In this document: piece after piece, positions 36,659 through 43,954 of the stretch
How the letters are laid out: each line of letters begins with the position of its first letter
How positions within the stretch are numbered: the first letter of the stretch is position 1
Assembly (NCBI GenBank): GCA_035556215.1
Contig: DATMFI010000026.1
Span: forward strand, 62,001-126,000
Direction: 5' to 3'
Source of the DNA: Palsa-892 sp035556215
GTDB lineage: Bacteria > Pseudomonadota > Alphaproteobacteria > Rhizobiales > Xanthobacteraceae
DNA length: 64,000 nt
Translations under genes and position numbers: made by a program
Notes under the pieces: model-generated
Database searches by the model: none
The model's input: only the letters and a program-made list of their open reading frames with translations
What the model was told of the DNA's origin: nothing

Positions 36659-37339
36659 TCAAATCTCATCCAGCATTTGCCGAGCACTCAAATTTGTGTC
36701 GCGTGTTGCCTTAGCGCGCACGAGCGCCGAGATGCTTCCCGATGCCGCACGAAATCTTTTACCGTCGCGCTCGAATTGCGCGATCACTCCGCTCTCAGCA
36801 TTCGTCAAAATGAAATGCTCGTCGCGGCGCATGAGTGAGAGTTTGGTGCTAATCTCATAAGGCTCAGTGGAAAGCACCGCCGCGCGTACGTCGCCCAAGT
36901 AAGAGCGCGCCACCGCGAGCGGCACATCGTCAACGATCACGAGACGTGGCGAGGAGACGTTCACTACTTTCGGCAGTGACTCGGTGCCGATCCATACATC
37001 GTGGCCGAGAATTTCGAGCCCGTGGATGGTGATTCTGTCACGCGGGAATAGGGCGGAGGCTTCCACGATCCCGGCGATTTCATCGGCCACGCCCTCGTGG
37101 CTAGTCACGATCAGCAAGCGGAGTGGCTTGGCTGGCATCAAAGCTCCGGCCCCTTCACCGCTCGCAAAGAGCAAGCCGATATGGAGCATGAGATCGCGCG
37201 CGGCATCGTCGCCGGTGATCGTTGTCACGCGGCGCTCATAAAGCGCACCGGCAATGATCGGCGTCTCGCCATCGTGATTGGCAAAGCGCGGACTCGTGCC
37301 ATAGGGCCGTTTCGTGGTGGGCTTCCTACGCGCTGCCAT
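36659..37339 (-). CDS. Degenerate RepA-like paralogue lacking a Walker A motif
   Basis: A 226-residue protein. It aligns by eye with the RepA-like ATPase next to it: where that protein has the P-loop GPGGTGKS, this one has GDDAARDL (about residues 43-50); LLIVTSHEGVADEIAGIV matches LLISGEDDRDEFDRRV; PRLVIVDDVP matches the Walker B strand. The P-loop lysine and glycines are gone, so it should not hydrolyse ATP. It starts at 37339, overlapping the upstream gene by 14 bp, and its stop is 20 bp from the RepA-like start. A regulatory subunit is possible. Confidence 0.6.
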   Translation of the reverse strand: MAARRKPTTKRPYGTSPRFANHDGETPIIAGALYERRVTTITGDDAARDLMLHIGLLFASGEGAGALMPAKPLRLLIVTSHEGVADEIAGIVEASALFPRDRITIHGLEILGHDVWIGTESLPKVVNVSSPRLVIVDDVPLAVARSYLGDVRAAVLSTEPYEISTKLSLMRRDEHFILTNAESGVIAQFERDGKRFRAASGSISALVRAKATRDTNLSARQMLDEI

Positions 37340-37778
37340 AACGCTTTCCCTCATTAAAAGGATTTTTCTCGAACGCGAGTCGCTCGGTTTCTTCATAGAT
37401 GCGGTCGAGTTCAGAAAAATTCGGTTTGATGACGAGGCCCATCTTTCGGATCGGGCGGAGCCAACACTCCCATGCAAAACGGTCGCCGTCCGGGTGATGC
37501 AGGGATTGCGTGAGCATTTCGCGGCGGAGTCGCCGCATGTGATCGCGAACGCGATACAAAAGCTCATCGGGAATTTTCGAGGGCCACCCGAATATGGCTC
37601 TTTCGATTGCAATCCTCAGCGCCGGGTTATCGCGCGGTTCAAGCGTCACAGGATCGCGAAATTCCCATTGGCAAGCCCGGTGCTGCGAGAGGTAGCGCAA
37701 GGAATTGGCCCGCCAAATCGTTACCTCGTCGATGACGGGGCGGTGCGGCTTGCTCTCGTTTTCCGGTGAGGTACTCAT
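37326..37778 (-). CDS. Hypothetical island protein, 150 residues
   Basis: An unrecognised soluble protein. ATG at 37778 has a clear AAGGAG site with 7-bp spacing, better than the ATG at 37799. It is rich in Arg and aromatic residues (RFAWECWLRPIRKMGLVIKP), with no cysteine pair or transmembrane segment. It overlaps the next gene by 14 bp, part of the compact minus-strand operon. Confidence 0.65.
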   Translation of the reverse strand: MSTSPENESKPHRPVIDEVTIWRANSLRYLSQHRACQWEFRDPVTLEPRDNPALRIAIERAIFGWPSKIPDELLYRVRDHMRRLRREMLTQSLHHPDGDRFAWECWLRPIRKMGLVIKPNFSELDRIYEETERLAFEKNPFNEGKRYGSA

Positions 37779-37868
37779 TTTACACTCCTTGGGGATCATC
37801 CTGTAGCGGGCGGCCTCATGGGTTAGTGGGCGGGCGGTTTTTCCTTGCGGGGGAGCCGCCCGTTTCCG

Positions 37869-38513
37869 TTAGTGCGGCGTCTTGCGCTGCTTCTCGCGCT
37901 CGTGGTGGCGCTTCCAAATCTCATCGGCGAGATCGCCTTTGAGATTGGCCTCCGTCTTGCCCGCCGTGTTGACAGGCCGCCGCTTGCCGAACGTGCCCAC
38001 CGGCGCGCGCGCCTCGGGATCGCTCTCGATGATGTTGGGCTCTTTCCGAGGCGGATTGATCGGATCGTCCACGGTAGGACGCGGCGAGCGCGTGGCTTCC
38101 TCGTCCGGCTTTTCAAGCGTGATGACCGGAGTGCCGTCCGGCAATTCCGTCACCTCGCCGGAGATCGGATTGCGCGCGCGAGGCGAGTTGAATTTCGCCC
38201 GGATATTCGCCGCGAATCCTTCCGGCGCGAGGCCCTCGGGATTCTGGATCGTCGCCGTCTTTTTCGGCTCGCCGATCTTCACCGCCGCCTTGAGGTACGT
38301 TTCGGCAACGTCGAGATCGCCATCGAGAATCTGGCCGGGGTTTTTCGCCCCAACCATGCTCACGAGATACGTCTCCATTTCCTGCTTACCGAGCTTCTCG
38401 CAACCCTGTTTCCAGTAGCCGCGAATGCGGTCGCGCGCCGCTTTTTCTTCGGCGGCGGTCATGCCGTCATCCGTTGTTACGATTTTTCCGCCCATCATTG
38501 TAATCGTCACCAT
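37869..38513 (-). CDS. Hypothetical island protein, 214 residues, downstream of stem-loop array
   Basis: An unrecognised hydrophilic protein. The N-terminal 90 residues are helical (TAAEEKAARDRIRGYWKQGC); the C-terminal half is Pro/Arg-rich and looks disordered. The ATG at 38513 has GGAGGG 7 bp upstream. The 277-bp gap before it is filled with five hairpins (38543-38778), so its expression may be governed by an RNA leader. No domain recognised. Confidence 0.6.
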   Translation of the reverse strand: MVTITMMGGKIVTTDDGMTAAEEKAARDRIRGYWKQGCEKLGKQEMETYLVSMVGAKNPGQILDGDLDVAETYLKAAVKIGEPKKTATIQNPEGLAPEGFAANIRAKFNSPRARNPISGEVTELPDGTPVITLEKPDEEATRSPRPTVDDPINPPRKEPNIIESDPEARAPVGTFGKRRPVNTAGKTEANLKGDLADEIWKRHHEREKQRKTPH

Positions 38514-38542
38514 TGTCAGTCCCTCCACGCCCGTAAGGAGAT

Positions 38543-38778
38543 GAGGTGACGGCGGACGGGCAAAACCGCCGTCACCTCTGAGGAGTGGAGGTGGATGGTC
38601 GCCGCCGGGCTTAATGGCCCACTGGCATCCACCTCCGAGATGCCGCGCGCTCCAGTGAACGGATACAGCGCGCGGCAAATCCAATTCGTATGGACGGCGG
38701 ATGTGTGCCACCTAGGGAAAGGTTCATCGGCATCCACCGTCCCTCACCGCGCGAGCCGATGACGATCACCACGCGCGG
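38543..38778 (-). ncRNA. Array of five stem-loops, candidate structured RNA or DNA element
   Basis: Perfect or near-perfect inverted repeats follow one another: 38543-38555/38566-38578 (13 bp), 38587-38597/38626-38636 (11 bp), 38641-38651/38667-38677 (11 bp), 38692-38703/38731-38742 (12 bp, one non-Watson-Crick position), 38747-38753/38772-38778 (7 bp). The second and fourth share GGCATCCACC in the right arm, and their left arms differ in matching ways. The one odd pair in the fourth is a C-A mismatch on the plus strand but a G-U wobble in minus-strand RNA, the direction of the flanking genes. It fills nearly all of the gap 38514-38790; I see no gene there. Confidence 0.6.
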
Positions 38779-38790
38779 CGAATTCAAAAA

Positions 38791-39759
38791 TCAGTATTCG
38801 CGATCAGCCAAAAAGGTGCTGAGGCTGCGGTCGAGATCGGCCAAGGTGGGTTTCTTTTTGAATCGGAAACCGAGCCGAGCCTCCAAGCTCATCGCGGGCC
38901 TCTGGAGAACGATCCCCTTGGCTTTCAGGTTACGGAAAATGGATTCGCAGCGGTGCTCCAGTTGGAGTTTTTCCTCGTAAAGCTCCCAAAGTTTTTCGAG
39001 TTGCTCGGCGCGCGTGAGCACCGGCTTTTTGCCCATGTGGGCCTCCAGTTTCCCGGCGAGAGCTTCCTCGACTCGCTCGGGAATGAGGAGCGCCGCCACA
39101 GACCAAGCATCGCCAAAGGAATCGATTGCGCCGTGGCCGATGACTCTTGCCGGGCCGAAAATTGTTTGCGGTTTATATACGCCCGGCCTTTTGGGATTCG
39201 TCGCCGCCGGGATGGGATTGAAATCCCGCGCCGAGGCCGCCATTTTTTCCCGCACGAATTCTCCGAGATCGAGTGGGGCTACGGTGTTGTCGGCGATGTG
39301 CGCCGCTCCCTTTTTGATCGCCTTGATTTTCTCGCCCATAATCTCTTGGAGTTCGTCTTGATCGTTCGCGCCCTCATCGTGCGGCCATAGTGTTGCGCGG
39401 AATCCGCGTTTCTTTCCCGCCGCGATCACCATGTCCTCGGTGACGAGGCCCACACTCCCTCGCGTGATCTCATCCAATTTTTTGTCATCCGTTTCGTTCT
39501 GAATTCCGATCTCCTCGAAAATCTTGTCGATTTCGGCCACGCGCTGAGTCGAGCCGCCCGGATCAGATACGTTTCGGTTCCGCTCATGGAGGAGATTGAG
39601 TTTGCGTTTTTGGCGCTCCTCTTTTTGCGCGTAGATCGCATTTTTCGCGCCATACAGGATGGCCATTCCCGCCTCGCCTTCATTTATTTCCGGGCGGAAT
39701 TCATCGAGGATGTTTTCGATCTCTTTCGGAGCGGAGGATTTTCTCAATGCAAGGTCCAT
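38791..39759 (-). CDS. Hypothetical island protein, 322 residues
   Basis: Unrecognised. Mostly helical and charged (ILYGAKNAIYAQKEERQKRK; LEKLWELYEEKLQLEHRC), no membrane segments, and a possible coiled coil near the C-terminus. The ATG at 39759 has AAGGAG 6 bp upstream, better than the ATG at 39795. It is preceded by one base from the stop of the upstream gene. Confidence 0.65.
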   Translation of the reverse strand: MDLALRKSSAPKEIENILDEFRPEINEGEAGMAILYGAKNAIYAQKEERQKRKLNLLHERNRNVSDPGGSTQRVAEIDKIFEEIGIQNETDDKKLDEITRGSVGLVTEDMVIAAGKKRGFRATLWPHDEGANDQDELQEIMGEKIKAIKKGAAHIADNTVAPLDLGEFVREKMAASARDFNPIPAATNPKRPGVYKPQTIFGPARVIGHGAIDSFGDAWSVAALLIPERVEEALAGKLEAHMGKKPVLTRAEQLEKLWELYEEKLQLEHRCESIFRNLKAKGIVLQRPAMSLEARLGFRFKKKPTLADLDRSLSTFLADREY

Positions 39760-39760
39760 G

Positions 39761-40576
39761 TCAGTCTCCTTTGTTGGGTGTGTAGTTGCTTTCAAGATGC
39801 GGATTTTCGGATGCCGTTCTAGTTGGCCCGTATATTCGGGCTTCTACGGAGGGGGATCGCGCGTAAGTCCTTGCGCGGTTTCGACTCGCCTCCTCAAAGG
39901 CCGCGAGGCGATCAGCCGTTAAGCCGTGGTGCCGATAGACCGGATTGAAATTTTTGCCCCGTTTGCGCTTGAGCGGTTGCGAAAAAATCGTGAGCGCGCG
40001 GTAGCGTTCGGACGATGCGGGTGGCGAACAAAGCAACGTCTCAAATTCTTTTGCCGTGGCATCATCGCGGTAACGCCGCATGAGATCGGCAAAAAGAATG
40101 GAAAGGGAATCGCTCGACTGTTCCTCAAGGATTGCCGAGGCGAGCATTTGCAGTTGATCGGGCTCGGCGATTTCCATGAGCGCGGCGATGCGGTCGCGTT
40201 GTTCGCGCTCGGTGGCGGAGACAAGCGGCCATCTATAGACCGGCGGCACCGTGGCGATTGCGTCCACACTTTCCAGAAAGCGGACGGCCTCGGCGCGCTC
40301 TTCATCGTTAAGCGCACGGCTCCAGTGTTCGGCTAGCGGGCCGGTGTCGCCATTGAGAGCGGCGACGTAAGGCGTGGAGAACGAGCCGGGCTTGGTTTGG
40401 ATGTAACGCCACCGGGGCACATACCAAGGCGCAAGGTCGTGCACCTCGGGCGTCAACGGCGCGCGGAATATCTCCACGAGGGCGCGCGGATTGCCGAGCG
40501 CGGGCCGTAGATGATTCACGGCCTTGGTGGTTTCCTCGGCCCGGCGGAAGGCGGCGAGGATCGGAGAGACGGCCAC
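39761..40576 (-). CDS. Hypothetical island protein, 271 residues
   Basis: Unrecognised. The first 60 residues include VHDLAPWYVPRWRYIQTKPG; the C-terminal 60 are basic (SQPLKRKRGKNFNPVYRHHG) and may bind nucleic acid. Together with its neighbours it forms a tight minus-strand row from the AlpA-like gene. No motif supports a function. Confidence 0.6.
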   Translation of the reverse strand: MAVSPILAAFRRAEETTKAVNHLRPALGNPRALVEIFRAPLTPEVHDLAPWYVPRWRYIQTKPGSFSTPYVAALNGDTGPLAEHWSRALNDEERAEAVRFLESVDAIATVPPVYRWPLVSATEREQRDRIAALMEIAEPDQLQMLASAILEEQSSDSLSILFADLMRRYRDDATAKEFETLLCSPPASSERYRALTIFSQPLKRKRGKNFNPVYRHHGLTADRLAAFEEASRNRARTYARSPSVEARIYGPTRTASENPHLESNYTPNKGD

Positions 40577-40584
40577 GGCGGCTC

Positions 40585-40830
40585 TCAGGCGGCGCGGCGC
40601 TGAGGCTTCTCGGTGGGCAACGTCTTTTTGAACGCTTCAAGCTCCGCGAGATCGTAAAGCTTGCGCGTTCCGTTCCATCGCGGCTTGGGAAAATCGGGGT
40701 ACCGATCCTCCATCCGCCTCAGAAACGTGCTGTGATTTGTCGGCTTGCCATCGCGCGTCCGCGCGCGAAAGCCAAAAAACGACGCGCAATCCCGCGCCGT
40801 CAAAAAATGAGAAGGTTGAGACTCAAACAT
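40585..40830 (-). CDS. AlpA-like/excisionase-type DNA-binding protein
   Basis: An 81-residue protein with the pattern LTARDCASFFGFRARTRDGK, HSTFLRRMEDRYPDFPKPRW and KLYDLAELEAFKK, close to the winged-helix AlpA/MerR-type excisionase regulators of P4-like elements and satellites. AlpA of P4 activates int expression. Its ribosome binding site lies in a hairpin arm (40833-40869), so translation may be shut until the RNA opens. It also carries a GGTACC motif (40698-40703) in its own reading frame. Confidence 0.65.
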   Translation of the reverse strand: MFESQPSHFLTARDCASFFGFRARTRDGKPTNHSTFLRRMEDRYPDFPKPRWNGTRKLYDLAELEAFKKTLPTEKPQRRAA

Positions 40831-40832
40831 GA

Positions 40833-40869
40833 TGCCCTCTTAAGCGCGCTCGATTGCGCGTTGAGGGCA
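40833..40869 (-). promoter_or_regulatory. Hairpin that sequesters the AlpA-like ribosome binding site
   Basis: On the minus strand TGCCCTC (40869-40863) pairs with GAGGGCA (40839-40833), and a second 7-bp helix with one bulge continues inside, closing a six-base loop. The 3' arm contains the AGAGGG ribosome binding site just before the start codon at 40830. It looks like a translational on/off element. Confidence 0.55.
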
Positions 40870-40909
40870 CCTATTGATAGCAAAAGCCTTGGCGATAAAA
40901 GATGGAATC

Positions 40910-41419
40910 TCACTCCGAATTAACGCCAGCGAGCGCGCGGCGCTTTAACGCCTCCCGCAAATAGTTTTCGCTGGAGTGCTCGGAGTCGCTTTCAATCTCC
41001 ATCTCATCGCGGATCGCCTCGAAAAGAGCGATGAGCGCCGGATTGGAACGCCCGGCCTTGCCCTTGAGCGCGGTGTGGGCCTTCACCGCAAAATCGGCGG
41101 CAGCATGGAGGTCTAGTTTCGATTTTGCACCACGCTTGAGCCGGTGCCCGAGCATCTTGGCCGGAGCGCCCGCAAGTGCCGCGCGGAGATCATCATCCAC
41201 GCCAAGCTCGGCGGCGATGCGCGGCGAAGCGATGCGCCGGAGCATCTCGTTTGCTTTCTCAATGTGCTTCGCCGCGTTCTCGACTAGATCGCGGTCGCCT
41301 TCGCCCGGCGCGGTGCTACCCGCGTCGAGATAGAGCGCAAAAAATTCATCCCAATATCGCTCAACGTCCGCCGGACGATCCGGGGCGAGCGCGCGGAGGG
41401 CTTCTCTCACCTTGCTCAT
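40910..41419 (-). CDS. Hypothetical island protein, 169 residues, coupled to integrase
   Basis: An unrecognised all-helical protein (AKHIEKANEMLRRIASPRIA; ADFAVKAHTALKGKAG). Its ATG overlaps the integrase stop by 4 bp, so both should be expressed together. It could assist recombination or regulation; nothing shows which. Confidence 0.65.
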   Translation of the reverse strand: MSKVREALRALAPDRPADVERYWDEFFALYLDAGSTAPGEGDRDLVENAAKHIEKANEMLRRIASPRIAAELGVDDDLRAALAGAPAKMLGHRLKRGAKSKLDLHAAADFAVKAHTALKGKAGRSNPALIALFEAIRDEMEIESDSEHSSENYLREALKRRALAGVNSE

Positions 41420-42777
41420 GCGGCACCTCGGATCGGTACCACGTTCGCAATTTTACCGGACACGATGGATTGGACGAGATTCGCCCACGCTGCAAAGGCT
41501 TCCTTTTTCTCCTCCAAATAGCGGTGCTGATTATAAACCTCCTCGGTGTCCGCCTGATTCGAGACGTGGTTGATGCACCGCTCTGCGATCTCGCCGGAGA
41601 TGCGGAGGCGCGAGAAGCCCGTGCGCGCGGTGCGGCGGAGATCATGAATCCGCCAAGCCGGGATGCTCACCTTGTCCGGGTTATCGCCGCGCTTCTTTGC
41701 TTCCTCGCGGGCCATTCGCAGCATCGCCGCCGTGATCCGCTCCTTGGCTTTTCGGAGTCCGCTCATCGCTGTTTTGCCGGTGGTGGAGAAAATAAATCCG
41801 GCCTTGCCCTCCACGCGGGGAACGCCCGCCAAGATTTTCAGCGAGAGCGCAGCCAACGGAATCGAATGCTCACGCTTGTTTTTCGTCCGCTTCGCCGGGA
41901 TCGTGAAAAGGCCAGTGCGGCGCTCAATCTCAGCATCCACCGCGCACCGGAATTCATCGCGGCGGGTAGCGTTCAAGAGAGTGAGTTGCAAGAATGCACC
42001 GAAAGACGATTTGAGCACGAGGCGCTTGCGGTCTCTCACGGCCTCAAAGGTGCGCTTGTGATCCTCCTCACAGGCTTTCCAGAGCCACCGGATTTCATCA
42101 TCGGTTAGGACGCGCTTGCGCTTCACCTCACGGCCCGGCTTGTCGAGGCCGCGCATGGGCGAGTTGGTGAGGATCGCATTGTCATCCTCGTCCCGTTTTT
42201 TCTCGAAATGCCCGAAAAAGTGGTTCAGGAAGGCATAGAGCTTGTTAGCGGCGTGAGGCCCACGGTCGCGGGAGACACGAGCGAGGAGCTTTCGCACATC
42301 GTTTTGTTTGAGCGCGCCGAGGAGCTTCCCCTTGAATTCAGGAACGGCAATTTTTTCGAATGCCCGCGTCACGTCCTCGATGTAGTTGGGGGTGAGATCG
42401 GATTTGAGATTCTCCAGATAGTCCGCTTTGTATTCCATCCACCGCTTCTCAAAATCGTCCTCGCTCGCCTTTTTGGTTGCGGCGGCCTCAGTGCGGACAC
42501 GGGCTCGTTCAACCATTTTTTCGGCGGCGGGATTCGAGCCGGAGGCCACCTTGCCGCGCGCTTTGCGGGCGGCGTCACGAGCATCACCGAGAGAGACGGA
42601 CTCGAATGAGCCGAGTGTGAGCTTGTGCTGCTTTCCATCCTGCCGGTAGCGCACGATCCACGTCCGCGCGCCGGTGGGTTGCACCACGAGCCGGAGTCCC
42701 GGTTGCTTGTCGTCCGCGAATTCGTACCGCGACTCTTTCGGCTTCAAATTCTCAAAATTTTTCACCGTGTAGGGCAT
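41416..42777 (-). CDS. int: Tyrosine recombinase (P4-type integrase)
   Basis: A 453-residue integrase with an N-terminal DUF4102-type domain (LRLVVQPTGARTWIVRYRQD; HKLTLGSFESVSLGDARDAA), a core-binding domain, and a catalytic domain with the Arg in NATRRDEF, the HDLRRTARTG box, the His in INHVSN and the nucleophile Tyr in EEVYNQHRY. It probably integrates and excises the island at the tRNA-Thr 3' end. It lies at the end away from the intact tRNA. A GGTACC pair is 17-33 bp before its start, so it may bind its own promoter. Confidence 0.95.
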   Translation of the reverse strand: MPYTVKNFENLKPKESRYEFADDKQPGLRLVVQPTGARTWIVRYRQDGKQHKLTLGSFESVSLGDARDAARKARGKVASGSNPAAEKMVERARVRTEAAATKKASEDDFEKRWMEYKADYLENLKSDLTPNYIEDVTRAFEKIAVPEFKGKLLGALKQNDVRKLLARVSRDRGPHAANKLYAFLNHFFGHFEKKRDEDDNAILTNSPMRGLDKPGREVKRKRVLTDDEIRWLWKACEEDHKRTFEAVRDRKRLVLKSSFGAFLQLTLLNATRRDEFRCAVDAEIERRTGLFTIPAKRTKNKREHSIPLAALSLKILAGVPRVEGKAGFIFSTTGKTAMSGLRKAKERITAAMLRMAREEAKKRGDNPDKVSIPAWRIHDLRRTARTGFSRLRISGEIAERCINHVSNQADTEEVYNQHRYLEEKKEAFAAWANLVQSIVSGKIANVVPIRGAA

Positions 42778-42791
42778 CGGAATCCTCGCTC

Positions 42792-42811
42792 GGGGTACCG
42801 CCGGGGTACCG
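42792..42811. repeat. Paired GGTACC repeat near the right end of the island
   Basis: GGTACC cores at 42794-42799 and 42805-42810, again 11 bp apart. The run of about 20 bp agrees with the left pair (29527-29547) at all but one internal base in the same orientation. It is candidate arm-type integrase sites or an autoregulatory operator. Confidence 0.55.
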
Positions 42812-42944
42812 CTTTTTGGCCGTTAGGGGCCGGTACCCGATGCTACGTCCCGAGAGGTCGCCTAGAAAGAAATGCTTGGAAACACGGTTAAATCTGGAGG
42901 GGAGGACTCGTCATTGCTATGCCCCGTGATGCTACGCCGCATTT

Positions 42945-42989
42945 TTCGTAATGACGGGGTCGGGGGTTCGAATCCCTCTTGCGGCACCA
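42945..42989 (+). other. Right attachment site (attR)
   Basis: A second exact copy of the last 45 bases of tRNA-Thr(CGT). The acceptor, D arm and first half of the anticodon stem are missing, so it is not a working tRNA. It marks the right border of the island. Confidence 0.93.
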
Positions 42990-43106
42990 ATGGTTCACTT
43001 CACAACGGCGATGCGGGCTTCGGACGGAACGGGCGGTCTGTGCTTTCGGCATGGGCGCGGCGCCGCTGATTGCTCCGCTCATGGCCGGGGAGTAAACTTG
43101 CGATCC

Positions 43107-43922
43107 ATGGAACCGATACGCCGCATCACTCGCGCCATCTGGCGTGAGGGAGCTTTTTCGGAAGGCGAGCGCGCCATCCCGGAAGAGACGGCGATTGCCT
43201 TCACCTATAACGGCTCATCCTACGCCGTGATGATGGGCACGCCGCAAAATCTCGAGGATTTCGCCTATGGCTTCAGCCTGACGGAAGAAATCATCGCGTC
43301 GCCGAAAGAGATCGAATCGCTTGAAGTGGTCGAGAGCGAGCTCGGCGTCGAGCTTAGGATGTGGCTCGTCAAGGAAAAGGGCGAAGCCTTCACGGTGCGC
43401 AAGCGGCGGCTTGCCGGCCCGACGGGCTGCGGGCTATGCGGCCTCGAGACGCTGACCGATGCGATGCGCCCGGCGCAATCCGTCGAGGACGATCTTCGCG
43501 TCGATCCGCAGGAGATCATGCGGGCGCTGGACGCGCTTTATCCCGAGCAGAAGATCAATCATGAGACGCGCGCGGTTCATGCCGCGGGCTTCTGGAAATC
43601 GGGCGAGGGAATCGTCGCCGTGCGCGAGGATGTCGGCCGCCATAACGCGCTCGACAAGCTCGCCGGCGCGCTGGCGCGCGGCAAGGTTTCTCCCCGGCAC
43701 GGCTTCGTTCTGATAACGAGCCGGATCTCCGTCGAGATGGTGCAGAAGACCGCCGCGATCGGGGCTGCGATCATCGTTGCCGTTTCGGCGCCGACCGCGC
43801 TCGCGATCCGCACCGCCGAGGCCGCCGGCATCACGCTTGTCGCGATCGCCCGCAAGGACGGCTTTGAAGTTTTCACGCATCCCTATCGCATTTTGAAGCG
43901 AGCGCCGGCCCAGGTCGCGTGA
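43107..43922 (+). CDS. fdhD: Formate dehydrogenase accessory sulfurtransferase
   Basis: A 271-residue FdhD, which moves sulfur from a cysteine desulfurase to the molybdenum cofactor of formate dehydrogenase. Motifs: ETAIAFTYNGSSYAVMMGTP, the redox pair in GPTGCGLCGLETL, and VREDVGRHNALDKLAGA. I chose the ATG at 43107; a TTG three codons upstream (43098) has a nearer GGGGAG site and may be the true start. No formate dehydrogenase gene is in the window. It is the first chromosomal gene right of the island. Confidence 0.93.
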   Translation: MEPIRRITRAIWREGAFSEGERAIPEETAIAFTYNGSSYAVMMGTPQNLEDFAYGFSLTEEIIASPKEIESLEVVESELGVELRMWLVKEKGEAFTVRKRRLAGPTGCGLCGLETLTDAMRPAQSVEDDLRVDPQEIMRALDALYPEQKINHETRAVHAAGFWKSGEGIVAVREDVGRHNALDKLAGALARGKVSPRHGFVLITSRISVEMVQKTAAIGAAIIVAVSAPTALAIRTAEAAGITLVAIARKDGFEVFTHPYRILKRAPAQVA

Positions 43923-43954
43923 GCGACAGCCGATGCGTTCGGTTGTCAGATCAA

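Larger units (their letters stand above)
29446..42989. mobile_element. Integrated island in tRNA-Thr(CGT), satellite-like, with restriction-modification cargo
   Basis: The element is bounded by a perfect 45-bp direct repeat of the tRNA-Thr 3' end. It encodes a tyrosine integrase near its right end, an AlpA-like regulator, a RepA-like ATPase, a Nu1-like protein, several unknown proteins, and on the opposite strand a restriction-modification set with Vsr, a membrane protein and a GIY-YIG nuclease. No capsid, portal, tail, lysis or conjugation genes are visible. This content best fits a phage satellite or a similar non-conjugative integrative element. The cargo block 29700-33316 is visibly richer in A+T than the chromosome. 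Confidence 0.9.
42778..43097. other. Right end of the island and junction with chromosome
   Basis: No gene is visible. It holds the GGTACC pair (42794-42810), a third GGTACC (42832-42837), a repeated GATGCTACG (42839-42847 and 42928-42936), the attR core (42945-42989) and the start region of fdhD. An open frame across the att site is a by-product. Confidence 0.7.

Noticed and set aside
38543..38778. CRISPR array or retron
   Set aside because: Stem-loops are not equally spaced identical repeats with spacers, and no Cas or reverse transcriptase gene is in the island.
42945..42989. Second tRNA-Thr gene
   Set aside because: Only the 3' 45 bases are present; it is the attR copy, not a functional tRNA.
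42872..43069. Small gene across the att site
   Set aside because: It spans tRNA-derived sequence and has no start signal; it arises by chance.
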